Source: Actinobacteria bacterium OK074 (GTDB taxonomy: Bacteria; Actinomycetota; Actinomycetes; Streptomycetales; Streptomycetaceae). Taken from it: a stretch of DNA of 64,000 nucleotides. The position numbers and the translations under genes are program-made. The DNA lies in NCBI GenBank assembly GCA_001298575.1, contig LJCV01000318.1, positions 1 to 64,000 of the forward strand, written 5' to 3'. This document shows, piece after piece, positions 34,811 to 43,847 of the stretch; the first letter of the stretch is position 1; the number at the start of each line of letters is the position of its first letter. The notes under the pieces are model-generated. The model did not search any database, was not told where the DNA came from, and saw only the letters and a program-made list of their open reading frames with translations.

Positions 34811-35482
34811 TCAGAACAGCCGCAGTTTGTCGTCCTCGATGCCGCGCAGGGCGTCGTAGTCCAGGATCGCGCAGCCGATGCCCCGGTCCGTGGCCAGGAC
34901 ACGGGCCTGGGGCTTGATCTCCTGGGCCGCGAAGATGCCCCGGACCGGCGCGAGGTGCGGGTCGCGGTTCAACAGCTCCAGGTAGCGCGTGAGTTGCTCG
35001 ACGCCGTCGATCTCGCCGCGCCGCTTGATCTCCACCGCCACCGTCTGCCCGTCCCCGTCCCGGCACAGGATGTCGACCGGGCCGATCGCCGTCATGTACT
35101 CGCGGCGGATCAGGGTGTAGCCCTCGCCCAGCGTGTCGATGCGGTCGGCGAGCAGCTCCTGGAGGTGCGCTTCCACGCCGTCCTTGATCAGACCCGGGTC
35201 CACCCCGAGTTCGTGCGAGGAGTCGTGCAGCACCTCCTCCATCGTGATGATGAGCTTCTCGCCCGCCTTGTTGACGACGGTCCAGACGCCGGCCTCCGCG
35301 TCCGCCCCCTCCTTCAACGTGCAGGGCGGAGACATCCAGTTGAGCGGCTTGTAGGCGCGGTCGTCCGCGTGGATCGAGACGCTTCCGTCCGCCTTGACCA
35401 GGATCAGACGGGGAGCGGACGGGAGATGGGCGGTGAGCCGGCCCGCGTAGTCCACGGAGCAGCGGGCAATGACGAGACGCAT
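34811..35482 (-). CDS. nucS: Mismatch-specific endonuclease NucS (EndoMS)
   Basis: NucS cuts both strands at mismatches and replaces MutSL repair in actinobacteria. The 223-aa protein has an N-terminal DNA-binding beta-sandwich and a C-terminal RecB-like nuclease domain with the catalytic set D137, E151 and K153 (GPVDIL, VAVEIKRRGE). It ends in DDKLRLF, which fits a beta-clamp-binding tail. ATG 35482 starts the homology (MRLVIARCSVDYAGRL); on the minus strand TAGCGT ends 8 nt before it, so a leaderless transcript is likely, and no Shine-Dalgarno is seen. Confidence 0.95.
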   Translation of the reverse strand: MRLVIARCSVDYAGRLTAHLPSAPRLILVKADGSVSIHADDRAYKPLNWMSPPCTLKEGADAEAGVWTVVNKAGEKLIITMEEVLHDSSHELGVDPGLIKDGVEAHLQELLADRIDTLGEGYTLIRREYMTAIGPVDILCRDGDGQTVAVEIKRRGEIDGVEQLTRYLELLNRDPHLAPVRGIFAAQEIKPQARVLATDRGIGCAILDYDALRGIEDDKLRLF

Positions 35483-35814
35483 GGTCGGCAACGCTACTCG
35501 ACCCGCGCCCGTGTGCGCGATTCGCCCACCGGGACACATCCGCCCCTCCCGTCGCCTCCCGCGCCGGCTTTCGCGAAGTGCCCCGATTTCCCACCGGACG
35601 CCCGGAGTTTCCTGGTGGCCGATTGTGCGCCCACCGGCTGACCCCGGTGTGGCCGTTTTCCTGGTGCGGGCCGTCTCCGCTGCTTACCGTATGAACGGGA
35701 GGTCGCGAGGCGTGTACACAGCGTGCTCGAAAATCGCGGACTCCTTCCCTGTCCGCCTACCCCCCTGGACCCGGGGGTGACCCCCCTGGACCCGGGGGCG
35801 CGAGAGGAGAAATC
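35483..35814. other. Divergent promoter region nucS / SCO5389-like gene
   Basis: The 332-nt region holds a minus-strand -10 (TAGCGT, 35496-35491) for nucS, a weak plus-strand -10 candidate TACCGT (35685-35690), and tandem palindromic repeats at 35761-35800 in the leader of the next gene. No coding sequence is supported. Confidence 0.5.
35761..35800. repeat. Two tandem 20-bp palindromic repeats in the leader of the SCO5389-like gene
   Basis: ccccctggacccgggggtg is followed directly by cccccctggacccgggggcg. Each copy is itself an inverted repeat (CCCCC-ctggac-CCGGGGG type) and could form a hairpin, the second one just upstream of the gagagga ribosome-binding site. Confidence 0.7.
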
Positions 35815-36207
35815 ATGTCGCTCGACGTCTCACCGGCCCTGTTGGAACAGGCCGAGCGAGGCGAGGTTGACGAAGCGGAGTTCGTCGACTGCGTCCGGAT
35901 CTCCCTGCCCTACGCGTGGGAGATGATCAGTAACCTGGTGGCCGAGCTGAAGGTCGACGGCGGTGCGTTCGCCGACAACCAGACGCCCCCGCCGGACGAG
36001 CAAGCGCGCGGCCAACTGTTGCGTGCGCTGGCGAGTGACGCGATACGCGGCGCGCTGCAACGGCACTTCGGAGTCCGGCTGGCGTTCCAGAACTGTCACC
36101 GGGTGGCCGTGTTCCCACTGGACTCTTCGGTGGACGACAAACTGGCCCGCTTCACCTCGGTGCGCAGCCAACTGCTCAACCAGTCACCGGAGTTCCGCGA
36201 CTGCTGA
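35815..36207 (+). CDS. SCO5389-like conserved hypothetical protein
   Basis: The 130-aa protein begins MSLDVSPALLEQAERGEVDEAEFVDCVRISLPYAWEM and has no membrane segment. From memory it matches the S. coelicolor SCO5389 family, conserved across Streptomyces, without known function. A run of conserved acidic residues and a C-terminal SSVDDKLARFTSVRSQLLNQSPEFRDC are visible. ATG 35815 follows gagaggagaaatc. It is monocistronic, with its own structured leader and a hairpin after it. Confidence 0.8.
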   Translation: MSLDVSPALLEQAERGEVDEAEFVDCVRISLPYAWEMISNLVAELKVDGGAFADNQTPPPDEQARGQLLRALASDAIRGALQRHFGVRLAFQNCHRVAVFPLDSSVDDKLARFTSVRSQLLNQSPEFRDC

Positions 36208-36272
36208 AGCAGTGACGTCGTGAGGCTTGTCGCTCCGTACGCGGGAGGTGCATCAGTCCGGGGCGACAAGCT

Positions 36273-36304
36273 CCCCGCAGGGCGGTCTTCTCCGGCCTGC
36301 GGGG
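36273..36304. terminator. Hairpin between convergent genes
   Basis: CCCCGCAGG (36273-36281) and CCTGCGGGG (36296-36304) are exact complements. A second longer-range pair, GCTTGTCGC and GCGACAAGC, lies around it. It separates the SCO5389-like gene from the convergent LLM gene; there is no T-tract. Confidence 0.65.
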
Positions 36305-36341
36305 TACCGCACGTACCTGGGACCCAGGGTGCGCGAGCCGC

Positions 36342-37370
36342 TCAGCGCAGCTGCGGCACCACCTCCGTCCCCAGCCGCAGTACGTTCTCCTCGGTCGCCG
36401 CGAGGTCGCCCGAGCCCTCCACCAGGAGCGCGAACCGGGTGATCCCCGTCCGCTCCGACGTGGCCGCCAACCGGTCCGCGCACAACCGCGGTGTCCCCAC
36501 CGGGTGCAGCCCGCACAGCAGTTCCGTGTACGCCAGCGGATCGCGCATCGCGCGCCGGCGGCCGTCCACCGTCACATGCGCCTCCAGGCCCAGTTTGAGC
36601 CAGCCCGGCATCGCCTTGGTGAGCGCCTCGACCGCGTCGGTGCGCCGGTCCGCGACCTGGCAGACCCCGGCCGACACGTGTCCGGCTGCCTCGATCCGGT
36701 CCCCGGCCACCCCGGCGGCACGGGCGAACTGCCGCCACAGCGCGACCATTTCGGCCTTCTCCTCGTCCCCGCAGTGCATCCCGAGCAGCATCGGCAGCCC
36801 CCGCTCGGCGGCCAGCCGTACACTCGACGGCGAGGTGCAGGCGACGACCACCTCGGGTCCCGGATCGTCCGACAGGGACTCCGAGGGCCGCGGCACGACC
36901 GGCACCTCGCGGAAGGCGAACCGGTCGCCTTCGGCCGACACGGCCGGTTCGCGCAGCCAGCGCACCAGCAGATCGAGTGATTCCGGGAACTCCTTCTCGT
37001 ACGCCGCCAGGCCCGCGCCGAAGACCTCCAGGTCCACCCAGGGCCCGCCGCGCCCCACGCCCAGCGAGAACCGGCCGCCGGAGACCAGGTGCAGCAGCGC
37101 GGCCTGTTCGCCGAGCGCCACGGGATGGGTGGCGGGCAGTACGCTGACCGCCGTACCGACGTGGATGCGCTCGGTCCGGCCGAGCAGCAGGGCGGCGAGC
37201 GTGACCGCGGACGGGCAGGTCCCGTACGGCACGAAGTGGTGCTCGGCGAGCCACACGGAGTCCAGGCCGGCCTCTTCTGCCACCTCGGCCGACCGCACCG
37301 CCCGGTGCAGGGACTCTCCCTGCCCCTGGCCCGGGAACTGGGCCGCGAGGACGAAACTTCCTACGTGCAT
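36342..37370 (-). CDS. LLM-class flavin-dependent oxidoreductase (luciferase-like)
   Basis: The 342-aa protein is a bacterial-luciferase-like TIM barrel using reduced flavin: LAAQFPGQGQGESLHRAVRSAE, AEEAGLDSVWLAEHHF, RIHVGTAVSVLP, HPVALGEQAALLHLVSGGRFSLGVGRGG. The C-terminal half has SSVRLAAERGLPMLLGM. The substrate cannot be inferred. ATG 37370 has aggaagc before it. It is a single gene between a convergent neighbour and a divergent zinc-motif gene. Confidence 0.88.
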   Translation of the reverse strand: MHVGSFVLAAQFPGQGQGESLHRAVRSAEVAEEAGLDSVWLAEHHFVPYGTCPSAVTLAALLLGRTERIHVGTAVSVLPATHPVALGEQAALLHLVSGGRFSLGVGRGGPWVDLEVFGAGLAAYEKEFPESLDLLVRWLREPAVSAEGDRFAFREVPVVPRPSESLSDDPGPEVVVACTSPSSVRLAAERGLPMLLGMHCGDEEKAEMVALWRQFARAAGVAGDRIEAAGHVSAGVCQVADRRTDAVEALTKAMPGWLKLGLEAHVTVDGRRRAMRDPLAYTELLCGLHPVGTPRLCADRLAATSERTGITRFALLVEGSGDLAATEENVLRLGTEVVPQLR

Positions 37371-37637
37371 GGTGCTTCCTGCTTCCTAGTGCTCCTACGT
37401 GGAGCTCCCCCACCCCGCATAACTTGCTGACATGTGCCGAAGTCACGGCCTGGCGGAGGGATTTGCGGATTGTCTGCAGAATCGGGCGACGGTGCGGGTG
37501 CCGGGGGTGAGTCGCAGACTGACTGCGGAGGGTGTCAACGGGTGCTCTGTGAGGTTTGGTGGATTACGGCTGCCCCGGTGGCCGCCGCGTAGGCTGGACG
37601 CGGCCCGTGCTTCCTGTATAACCCCGAGAGGTGTCCC

Positions 37638-37970
37638 GTGTCCCCGCGTCGCAATCGCCCCAAGGGCACCGATGGTTCGGGCCCGAGCGCCGAGGACGAC
37701 CGCTCCGGCCGGTACGGCGGCTGGCAGTCCAGCGAGAGCTGGCGCGGCGAGGAGTGGAGCGTGCGTCATGTGGCGGGCGCCAGTGCCGAGGGCAAGACCT
37801 ACCGCTGCCCGGGCTGTGACCAGGTCATCCCGTCCGGCGTACCGCATGTCGTGGCCTGGCCCGCGCACTCCGGCGTGGACGACCGGCGGCACTGGCACAA
37901 GGCGTGCTGGAACGCGAAGGACCGCCGCACCACGCGGGTGCAGCGGTCCCGGAACGCGCCGAAGTTCTGA
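37638..37970 (+). CDS. Small hypothetical protein with CxxC/HxH putative zinc site
   Basis: The 110-aa protein has a basic, disordered N-terminus (SPRRNRPKGTDGSG) and a compact C-terminal part with C57PGC60, H70, H77, H85WH87 and C90W, a spacing that fits a small zinc-binding fold. The sequence HWHKACWNAKDRR is characteristic of a Streptomyces family often labelled ATP/GTP-binding, for which I see no P-loop. GTG 37638 follows gagaggtgtccc. Function unknown. Confidence 0.8.
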   Translation: MSPRRNRPKGTDGSGPSAEDDRSGRYGGWQSSESWRGEEWSVRHVAGASAEGKTYRCPGCDQVIPSGVPHVVAWPAHSGVDDRRHWHKACWNAKDRRTTRVQRSRNAPKF

Positions 37971-38098
37971 GCGGCCCGGTGTGACGTGTTGTGCGTCACA
38001 CCACTGGGGCGGGTCGATCTGTGGGATCCTGTTCGGCTCCGTCAGCCGATCTCGTCAACCTGACGCCCTTCCCGATCTGATGACCCAGATCTGATGAC

Positions 38099-38965
38099 CT
38101 AGACGTCCCGGCGCTCCAGCAGCGAGCAGGCGCAGCCGAACGAGGCACCGGCCACGACCAGCATGATCCACAGCGGGTCCCAGCCCGAAGTGCCGGTGTC
38201 GCTCAGCGAGTTGTCGTAGAAGATGCTGAGCTGGTTGGGGATCGAGTACTCGACCAGGGCCTCCTGGAGACCCCGCAGGGAGTCGGAGAACAGGAACATC
38301 GCGATGACCAGCGGGGCCAGCAGCAGACCGATCATCAGGGTGATGGCGCCCGCCGAGTGCCGGATCACCGAACCGGCGGCCAGCGACAGCAGACCGAGCA
38401 GGGCGACGTAGAGGCTGACGCCGACCGTGCCCTTCAGCCACTCCATGGCGGTGGGTTCGGCGAGCCCCTCGTTCCGCAGCAGCGACGTCTGCACGAAAGC
38501 GACGAACGTCGTCGCCGCGAGGGTGACCGTGAACGCGAGCGCGAAGAACACGATCGCCTTCGCCGTCAGGATCCGCACCCGGCTGGGGCAGGCCGTCATC
38601 GTCGTACGGATCATGCCGGTGCCGTACTCGGACGCGGTGGTCAGCACGCCGAGCGTGACGACGCACATGCTGCCGACCAGCAGACCGGGGAAGCCGAGCT
38701 GGAGCGGCTGGTTGCCCTCCAGGTTGGCGTCCGCGGAGGCGAGGAACAGTGTGAGGACCAGCCCGAGTCCGATCACGATCAGCAGGAACACGCCCAGCGT
38801 CCACAGGGTCGAGCGGACCGACTTGATCTTCGTCCACTCGGAGGCGACGGCGTGCCCGAGGTGCGTGCGCACGACCGGGATCGGGGAGACGTAGCCGGGG
38901 TGCGGGACGGCCTGCGAGGTGGCCTGTGGGGAGGCGGTGGTCGCGGACGGCTGGTGGGCGGTCAT
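38099..38965 (-). CDS. ABC-2-type transporter permease (pair 1)
   Basis: The 288-aa protein has a Pro/Thr/Gln-rich N-tail and six membrane helices, with the motifs VASEWTKIKSVRSTLWTL and TASEYGTGMIRTTMTACPSR typical of actinobacterial ABC-2 permeases that work with DrrA/BcrA-like ATPases. It overlaps the ATPase gene by ATGA, so the two are cotranslated. It is similar to the permease at 40463-41236, part of a tandem duplication. Substrate unknown. Confidence 0.9.
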   Translation of the reverse strand: MTAHQPSATTASPQATSQAVPHPGYVSPIPVVRTHLGHAVASEWTKIKSVRSTLWTLGVFLLIVIGLGLVLTLFLASADANLEGNQPLQLGFPGLLVGSMCVVTLGVLTTASEYGTGMIRTTMTACPSRVRILTAKAIVFFALAFTVTLAATTFVAFVQTSLLRNEGLAEPTAMEWLKGTVGVSLYVALLGLLSLAAGSVIRHSAGAITLMIGLLLAPLVIAMFLFSDSLRGLQEALVEYSIPNQLSIFYDNSLSDTGTSGWDPLWIMLVVAGASFGCACSLLERRDV

Positions 38966-40188
38966 CGGGGGTCCTCGCTGTCGTCGTCCTTGCTGTCCTG
39001 GCCGGGGCCGGCCTTGGGGGCGTCCGCGGGGACGTCTTCGGGGGCGCCGGCGGCTCGGGCGGTGGCCGGGGCGGGTGCCTTGGCCAGGGCCACGGGGGCC
39101 GGGGCCGCCGGGGTGGTGTCCTCCGCGGCGTCTTCCGCCGGCATCGCGAACGGGCGGCCTCCCTGCTCCGGAGGCGGTGGCGCGTACCAGCCCGGCTGGC
39201 CCTGGCCCGGTACCGGCAGCTGCGGCGGGGCGCCCGGCGCGGACGGCTGCATCAGGCCCGCCTTCTGGTCGGCCGTCGAACGGTAGTCGACGGCGGCCTG
39301 GGTCATCCGCATGTACGCCTCCTCCAGCGATGCCTGGTGCGGCGACAGCTCCCACAGGCGTACGTCGGCGGAGTGCGCGAGGTCGCTGATGCGCGACAGC
39401 GGCAGCCCCGTCACGCGCAGCGCCCCGTCCGGCTCGGGCAGCACGTGCCCGCCCGCCTCGGTCAGCGCGGCCGTCAGCTTCTCGCGCTGCTGCGGCTCGG
39501 GGTCGGGGGTGCGGACCCGGGCGAAGCCCGCGGAGTTGGCGGCGATGAAGTCCCGCACGCTCATGTCGGCGAGCAGTTGCCCGCGGCCGATCACGATCAG
39601 GTGCTCGGCGGTGAGGGCCATCTCGCTCATCAGGTGCGAGGAGACGAAGACCGTACGGCCCTCCGCGGCAAGGGACTTCATGAGGTTGCGCACCCACAGG
39701 ATGCCCTCGGGGTCCAGGCCGTTGACCGGTTCGTCGAACAGCAGGACCTGGGGGTCGCCGAGGAGGGCGGCGGCGATGCCGAGCCGCTGGCCCATGCCGA
39801 GCGAGAACCCCTTGGAGCGCCTTTTCGCCACGGCCTGGAGACCGACCACGCCGAGCACCTCGTCGACGCGGCGGGCCGGGATGCCGGAGAGCTGGGCCAG
39901 GCACAGCAGATGGTTGCGCGCGTGCCGTCCGCCGTGCACGGCCTTGGCGTCGAGGAGCGCGCCCACGTGCCGCGCGGCGTTGGGCAGTTCGCGGTACGGA
40001 CGCCCGCTGATCGTCACGTGCCCCGCGGTCGGGTTGTCGAGACCGAGGATCATGCGCATGGTCGTGGACTTGCCCGAGCCGTTGGGCCCGAGGAAGCCGG
40101 TGACGGTACCCGGCCTTACCTGGAAGGAAAGGTTGTGCACGGCCGTGTTGGCGCCGTAGCGCTTCGTCAGGCCGACTGCCTCGATCAT
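38962..40188 (-). CDS. ABC transporter ATP-binding protein (pair 1)
   Basis: The 408-aa ATPase has Walker A GPNGSGKST, signature FSLGMGQRLGIAAALLGDP, Walker B VLLFDEPVNGLDP and the switch histidine in VFVSSHLMSEM. After the ATPase and a regulatory segment it carries an additional Pro/Ala-rich low-complexity tail (about residues 300-408) absent from most homologues. ATG 40188 is chosen by alignment with the paralogue start MIELDGLTKRYG; GTG 40197 is a possible alternative. Forms an exporter with the downstream permease. Confidence 0.92.
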   Translation of the reverse strand: MIEAVGLTKRYGANTAVHNLSFQVRPGTVTGFLGPNGSGKSTTMRMILGLDNPTAGHVTISGRPYRELPNAARHVGALLDAKAVHGGRHARNHLLCLAQLSGIPARRVDEVLGVVGLQAVAKRRSKGFSLGMGQRLGIAAALLGDPQVLLFDEPVNGLDPEGILWVRNLMKSLAAEGRTVFVSSHLMSEMALTAEHLIVIGRGQLLADMSVRDFIAANSAGFARVRTPDPEPQQREKLTAALTEAGGHVLPEPDGALRVTGLPLSRISDLAHSADVRLWELSPHQASLEEAYMRMTQAAVDYRSTADQKAGLMQPSAPGAPPQLPVPGQGQPGWYAPPPPEQGGRPFAMPAEDAAEDTTPAAPAPVALAKAPAPATARAAGAPEDVPADAPKAGPGQDSKDDDSEDPR

Positions 40189-40462
40189 TCTCCGCACCCA
40201 TCGGAAGGTTCAGGACGTCCGGGGGCGCCCCCCGTACGGGTTAGGAGAATAACGGGGTGCTGACGGTTCCCGGGCGAGAAAAACGGGGGTGCCCGTACGG
40301 GGGAGAATCAGGGTTTACGGCGGTTTGGGCGGCGCGTCGGATCCTCTCGGCTCGGGGGCTGCCGTTGCCCGCTGCCCGCTGCGGCTGGGGCGCGGCGCCG
40401 CTCGGGCTGAGGCGCCCCGTCGCCGCGGCACAGGCAGCAGGCATTCAACTCGCTCCCGCGGC

Positions 40463-41236
40463 TCAGGCGTCCCGTCTCTTCAGCAGGACGTATCCGCCGA
40501 TCAGGGCCGCCGCCACCCACAGCACCATGATGAACAGGCCGCCCCAGGGCCCGTAGGGGGTGTCGTTGTCCACCGGGGTGACCACCTGCATGATCTTGCT
40601 GCCGGCCTGGTCGGGCAGGTACTGGCCGATCTTCTTCGTGGCCGAAACGTTGCCCAGGATGCTGGAGATCAGGAAGAAGAACGGCATCAGGATGCCCAGC
40701 GACAGCATCGGCGAGCGCAGCATCGAGGCGACGCCCATGGAGAACATCGCGATGAGCGTCATGTAGAGCCCGCCGCCGATGACCGCGCGCAGTACGCCCG
40801 GGTCGCCGATCGACGCCTTGAGCGAGCCGAGCATGGCCTGTCCGACGAAGAACGTGACGAAGCTGGTGACGAGGCCGACGGCGAGGGCGAGGCCCGCGGC
40901 CACCGCGATCTTGCCCGCGAGGAAGGAGCCGCGCTGCGGCACCGCGGCGAGCGAGGTGCGGATCATGCCGGTGCTGTACTCGTTCGACACGACGAGCACG
41001 CCGAACACGATCATCGCGAGCTGGCCGAGGCTCATCCCGGCGAAGCTGATGTACGTCGGGTCGAAGGACAGCTTGTCCGAGCGGCTCATGGAGTCGTAAT
41101 CGTGCTTCGACAGGGCCGCGATCAGCATGCCGAGGCCGATGGTGACGACCAGGGCCAGGGACAGTGTCCACACGGTGGACGCCACCGACCGGATCTTGGT
41201 CCACTCGGAGCGGATGACCTGGAGCGTCGCGGCCAC
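40463..41236 (-). CDS. ABC-2-type transporter permease (pair 2)
   Basis: The 257-aa permease has six membrane helices and motifs parallel to pair 1: IRSEWTKIRSVASTVWTL and VSNEYSTGMIRTSLAAVPQRG. GTG 41236 lies 1 nt after the stop of its ATPase gene. A 265-nt gap separates it from pair 1. It ends LLKRRDA, like LLERRDV in pair 1. Confidence 0.9.
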   Translation of the reverse strand: MAATLQVIRSEWTKIRSVASTVWTLSLALVVTIGLGMLIAALSKHDYDSMSRSDKLSFDPTYISFAGMSLGQLAMIVFGVLVVSNEYSTGMIRTSLAAVPQRGSFLAGKIAVAAGLALAVGLVTSFVTFFVGQAMLGSLKASIGDPGVLRAVIGGGLYMTLIAMFSMGVASMLRSPMLSLGILMPFFFLISSILGNVSATKKIGQYLPDQAGSKIMQVVTPVDNDTPYGPWGGLFIMVLWVAAALIGGYVLLKRRDA

Positions 41237-41237
41237 G

Positions 41238-42293
41238 TCAGCTCCCCTTCTTGCGGCGGTCGTTCTGCCAGCCGGCGCCCCACTGCGAGGGGGACGCCTG
41301 ATCGGCGGACTGGGGCGAAGCCGGGGCCGTCGGTTGGGCCGAAGGCTGGGCCGACGGTTGGACGAGGCCCCACTCCGGGGTGCCCGGCTGGGCGTGCGCG
41401 TGGTACTCCACCGACTCCGCGGTCAGCTGCATGAACGCCTCCTCCAGGGACGCCTGCTGGGGGCTCAGCTCGTGCAGCACCAGCTGGTGCTGGGCGGCCA
41501 GTTCACCGATGTGCTCGGCCTGGCTGCCGTCCACCTCCAGGGCGCCGCTGCCGCTCTCCACGGCGGTGACCCCCGCCGCGTGCAGCACGTCCAGCAGCCG
41601 TTCGCGCTGGGGGGAGCGGACGCGGACGTACGAGCGGGAGTTCTGCCGGATGAACTCCGCCATGGAGGTGTCGGCGAGCAGCCTGCCCTGGCCGATGACC
41701 ACGAGGTGCTCGGCCGTCAGGGCCATCTCGCTCATCAGGTGGGAGGAGACGAAGACCGTACGGCCCTCCGCGGCAAGGGACTTCATGAGGTTGCGGATCC
41801 AGTGGATGCCCTCGGGGTCCAGGCCGTTGACCGGTTCGTCGAACATCAGGATCCGGGGGTCGCCGAGGAGGGCGGCGGCGATGCCGAGCCGCTGGCCCAT
41901 GCCGAGCGAGAACCCCTTGGCCTTCTTCTTCGCGACCGAGGTCAGCCCGACCACGTCGAGCACCTCGCGGACGCGGCTGTTGGGGATGCCGTTGCTCTGC
42001 GCCAGGCACAGCAGGTGGTTGTAGGCGCTGCGGCCGCCGTGCATGGCCTTCGCGTCCAGGAGGGCGCCGATGTACGTCAGCGGGTCCTTGAGGCGGTCGT
42101 AGTGCTTGCCGTCGATGCGGACGTCACCCGCGGTGGGCCGGTCGAGTCCGAGCATCATGCGCATAGTGGTGGACTTCCCGGCGCCGTTGGGCCCGAGGAA
42201 GCCCGTGACGATGCCGGGCCGCACGGTGAAGGTCAGGTTGTTCACCGCGACCTTCTCGCCGTATCGCTTGGTCAGCCCGTCCAGCTCGATCAT
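41238..42293 (-). CDS. ABC transporter ATP-binding protein (pair 2)
   Basis: The 351-aa ATPase shows Walker A GPNGAGKST, FSLGMGQRLGIAAALLGDP, Walker B ILMFDEPVNGLDP and VFVSSHLMSEM. Long stretches are identical at DNA level to the pair-1 ATPase (for example around 41735-41790 and 39635-39690), indicating duplication or gene conversion. A shorter Pro/Gln-rich tail follows the ATPase domain. It is first in the two-pair cluster. Confidence 0.92.
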   Translation of the reverse strand: MIELDGLTKRYGEKVAVNNLTFTVRPGIVTGFLGPNGAGKSTTMRMMLGLDRPTAGDVRIDGKHYDRLKDPLTYIGALLDAKAMHGGRSAYNHLLCLAQSNGIPNSRVREVLDVVGLTSVAKKKAKGFSLGMGQRLGIAAALLGDPRILMFDEPVNGLDPEGIHWIRNLMKSLAAEGRTVFVSSHLMSEMALTAEHLVVIGQGRLLADTSMAEFIRQNSRSYVRVRSPQRERLLDVLHAAGVTAVESGSGALEVDGSQAEHIGELAAQHQLVLHELSPQQASLEEAFMQLTAESVEYHAHAQPGTPEWGLVQPSAQPSAQPTAPASPQSADQASPSQWGAGWQNDRRKKGS

Positions 42294-42302
42294 GCGGCCA
42301 CG

Positions 42303-43763
42303 CTACAACGGGTGCTTTCGGTGTGCCATGGGGGTTTTCGGAACATCAGGTGCCGTTCCGGGTTCTTCCCCAGGGGACCGCGACGGCAGCATCAGGGCCA
42401 CGGCGACGGCGAGAAGGGTGAGCGCCACCGTCCAGCCGAACGCGTGGCCGAAGGCGGCGGCGGTGCCGTGCGCGAGGCCGCGCTGTACGACCACGGCCAG
42501 CACGGCGGTGCCGAACGAGCCGCCGAGCTGTTGCAGGATCCGCACGGTGGCGCTGGCGTGCGGCACGTCCGCCGGCTCCAGCCCCTGGAACGCGCCCACC
42601 ATCACGGCCAGGTTCACCGCGCTCATGCCCAGACCGCGCACGACCAGCGCGAGCGAGAGCACCACGTCGTCGGCCGTACCCGTGACGAACACGAAGGGGA
42701 GCGTGCCCAGCGCGCTCAGCAGCAGCCCGGCCACGACCACCGCGCGGGGCCCGATCCGGTCGGTGAGCGAGCCGGACGCGCGCGCGAGGAGCGCACCCAG
42801 CCCCTGCGGGGCGAGCAGCAGCCCGGCGGTCACCACACCGGCGCCGCGCACCTGTTGGTAGTACAGCGGCAGCAGGAACATCCCGCCGAACATGGTCAGC
42901 CCGCCGGTGAACATCAGTACCGAGGACGCGGCGAACGACCGCACCCGCAGCAGCCGCAGGTCCACCAGGGGCTCGGCGGTGCGCAGAGCCCGTACGACGA
43001 ACAGGGCGACCAGAAGGACCCCCGCGCCCAAAGGCACCACCACGCGCGCGTGCCCGAAGCCGCCGAGTTCGCCCACCTGGGAGAGGCCGTAGATCGCGGC
43101 GGCCAGCCCGGGGGAGACCAGCGCGAGTCCGGGCAGGTCCAGGCGGGCGGCGGCACCGCGGGGCGTGTCCTTGGGGATGCTCCGCAGGGCGAGCACGATC
43201 GCGAGGACACAGACGGGCAGGTTGACGTAGAAGATCCAGCGCCAGTCCAGGTGTCCGACGATGAGCCCGCCCGCGACCGGGCCCAGGATCGGCCCCACGA
43301 GCGCGGGCAGTGAGATGACGGCCATCAGCCGCCCCAGCCGCTGCCCGCCGGCCGCGCGGACCAGCAGGGTCTGCATGACCGGCAGCAACAGCCCGCCGCC
43401 GACGCCCTGGACGACCCGGAAGGCGATCAGCGCCCCGATGTTCCACGCGGCACCGCACAGCAGCGACCCGGCGAGGAACAGCGCGAGCGCGGCGATCCAG
43501 GTCCGGCGCGCCCCGAACCGCTCGGCGGCCCACCCGCTGACGGGGACGACCATCGCCAGGGCGAGCAGGTACGCCGTACTCACCCACTGCACAGTGGCCG
43601 TGGAGGCGTGCAACTGGTCGCCCAGCGTGTGCAGAGCGACGGACACGATCGTGGAGTCCAGCAACGGGGCGACTGCCCCGAGGACGAGGACCCCGGAGAG
43701 CTTCAGAACGGCGGGGTCGAGGCGGTCGCGGGGTGGGCGGTGTGCACGGGCTGGCGCGGGCAT
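42303..43763 (-). CDS. MFS drug efflux transporter, DHA2 (EmrB/QacA-like, 14 TM)
   Basis: The 486-aa protein has 14 predicted membrane helices and MFS motifs: AVAPLLDSTIVSVALHTLGDQLHASTATVQWVSTAYLLALAMVVPVSG at the start (motif D1-like), GWAAERFGARRTWIAAL (motif A) and RVVQGVGGGLLLPVMQTL (motif B/C area). This points to proton-driven export of hydrophobic drugs. ATG 43763 follows GGAGGGG. It is divergent from a TetR gene across a 123-nt region with two operator-like palindromes. Confidence 0.92.
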   Translation of the reverse strand: MPAPARAHRPPRDRLDPAVLKLSGVLVLGAVAPLLDSTIVSVALHTLGDQLHASTATVQWVSTAYLLALAMVVPVSGWAAERFGARRTWIAALALFLAGSLLCGAAWNIGALIAFRVVQGVGGGLLLPVMQTLLVRAAGGQRLGRLMAVISLPALVGPILGPVAGGLIVGHLDWRWIFYVNLPVCVLAIVLALRSIPKDTPRGAAARLDLPGLALVSPGLAAAIYGLSQVGELGGFGHARVVVPLGAGVLLVALFVVRALRTAEPLVDLRLLRVRSFAASSVLMFTGGLTMFGGMFLLPLYYQQVRGAGVVTAGLLLAPQGLGALLARASGSLTDRIGPRAVVVAGLLLSALGTLPFVFVTGTADDVVLSLALVVRGLGMSAVNLAVMVGAFQGLEPADVPHASATVRILQQLGGSFGTAVLAVVVQRGLAHGTAAAFGHAFGWTVALTLLAVAVALMLPSRSPGEEPGTAPDVPKTPMAHRKHPL

Positions 43764-43786
43764 GGCTGTCCCCTCCGGGGCGAGTA

Positions 43787-43847
43787 AGAGACGTAACGTC
43801 TCTAACTCCGGACGATAGGCTACCCCTGGTTGGAGACGCAAGGTCTC
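43787..43847. promoter_or_regulatory. Two TetR operator-like palindromes between MFS and TetR genes
   Basis: Site 1 AGAGACGTAACGTCTCT (43787-43803) is a perfect palindrome around one base. Site 2 GAGACGCAAGGTCTC (43833-43847) shares the GAGAC/GTCTC half sites. Centres are 45 bp apart and bracket a tetR -10 candidate TAGGCT (43816-43821). The shared half-sites support binding by the adjacent TetR protein. Confidence 0.8.

Noticed and set aside
38055..38837. 260-codon minus-strand frame overlapping the pair-1 permease
   Set aside because: Arg/Gly/Asp-rich shadow in another frame; the permease frame has membrane helices and a coupled start.
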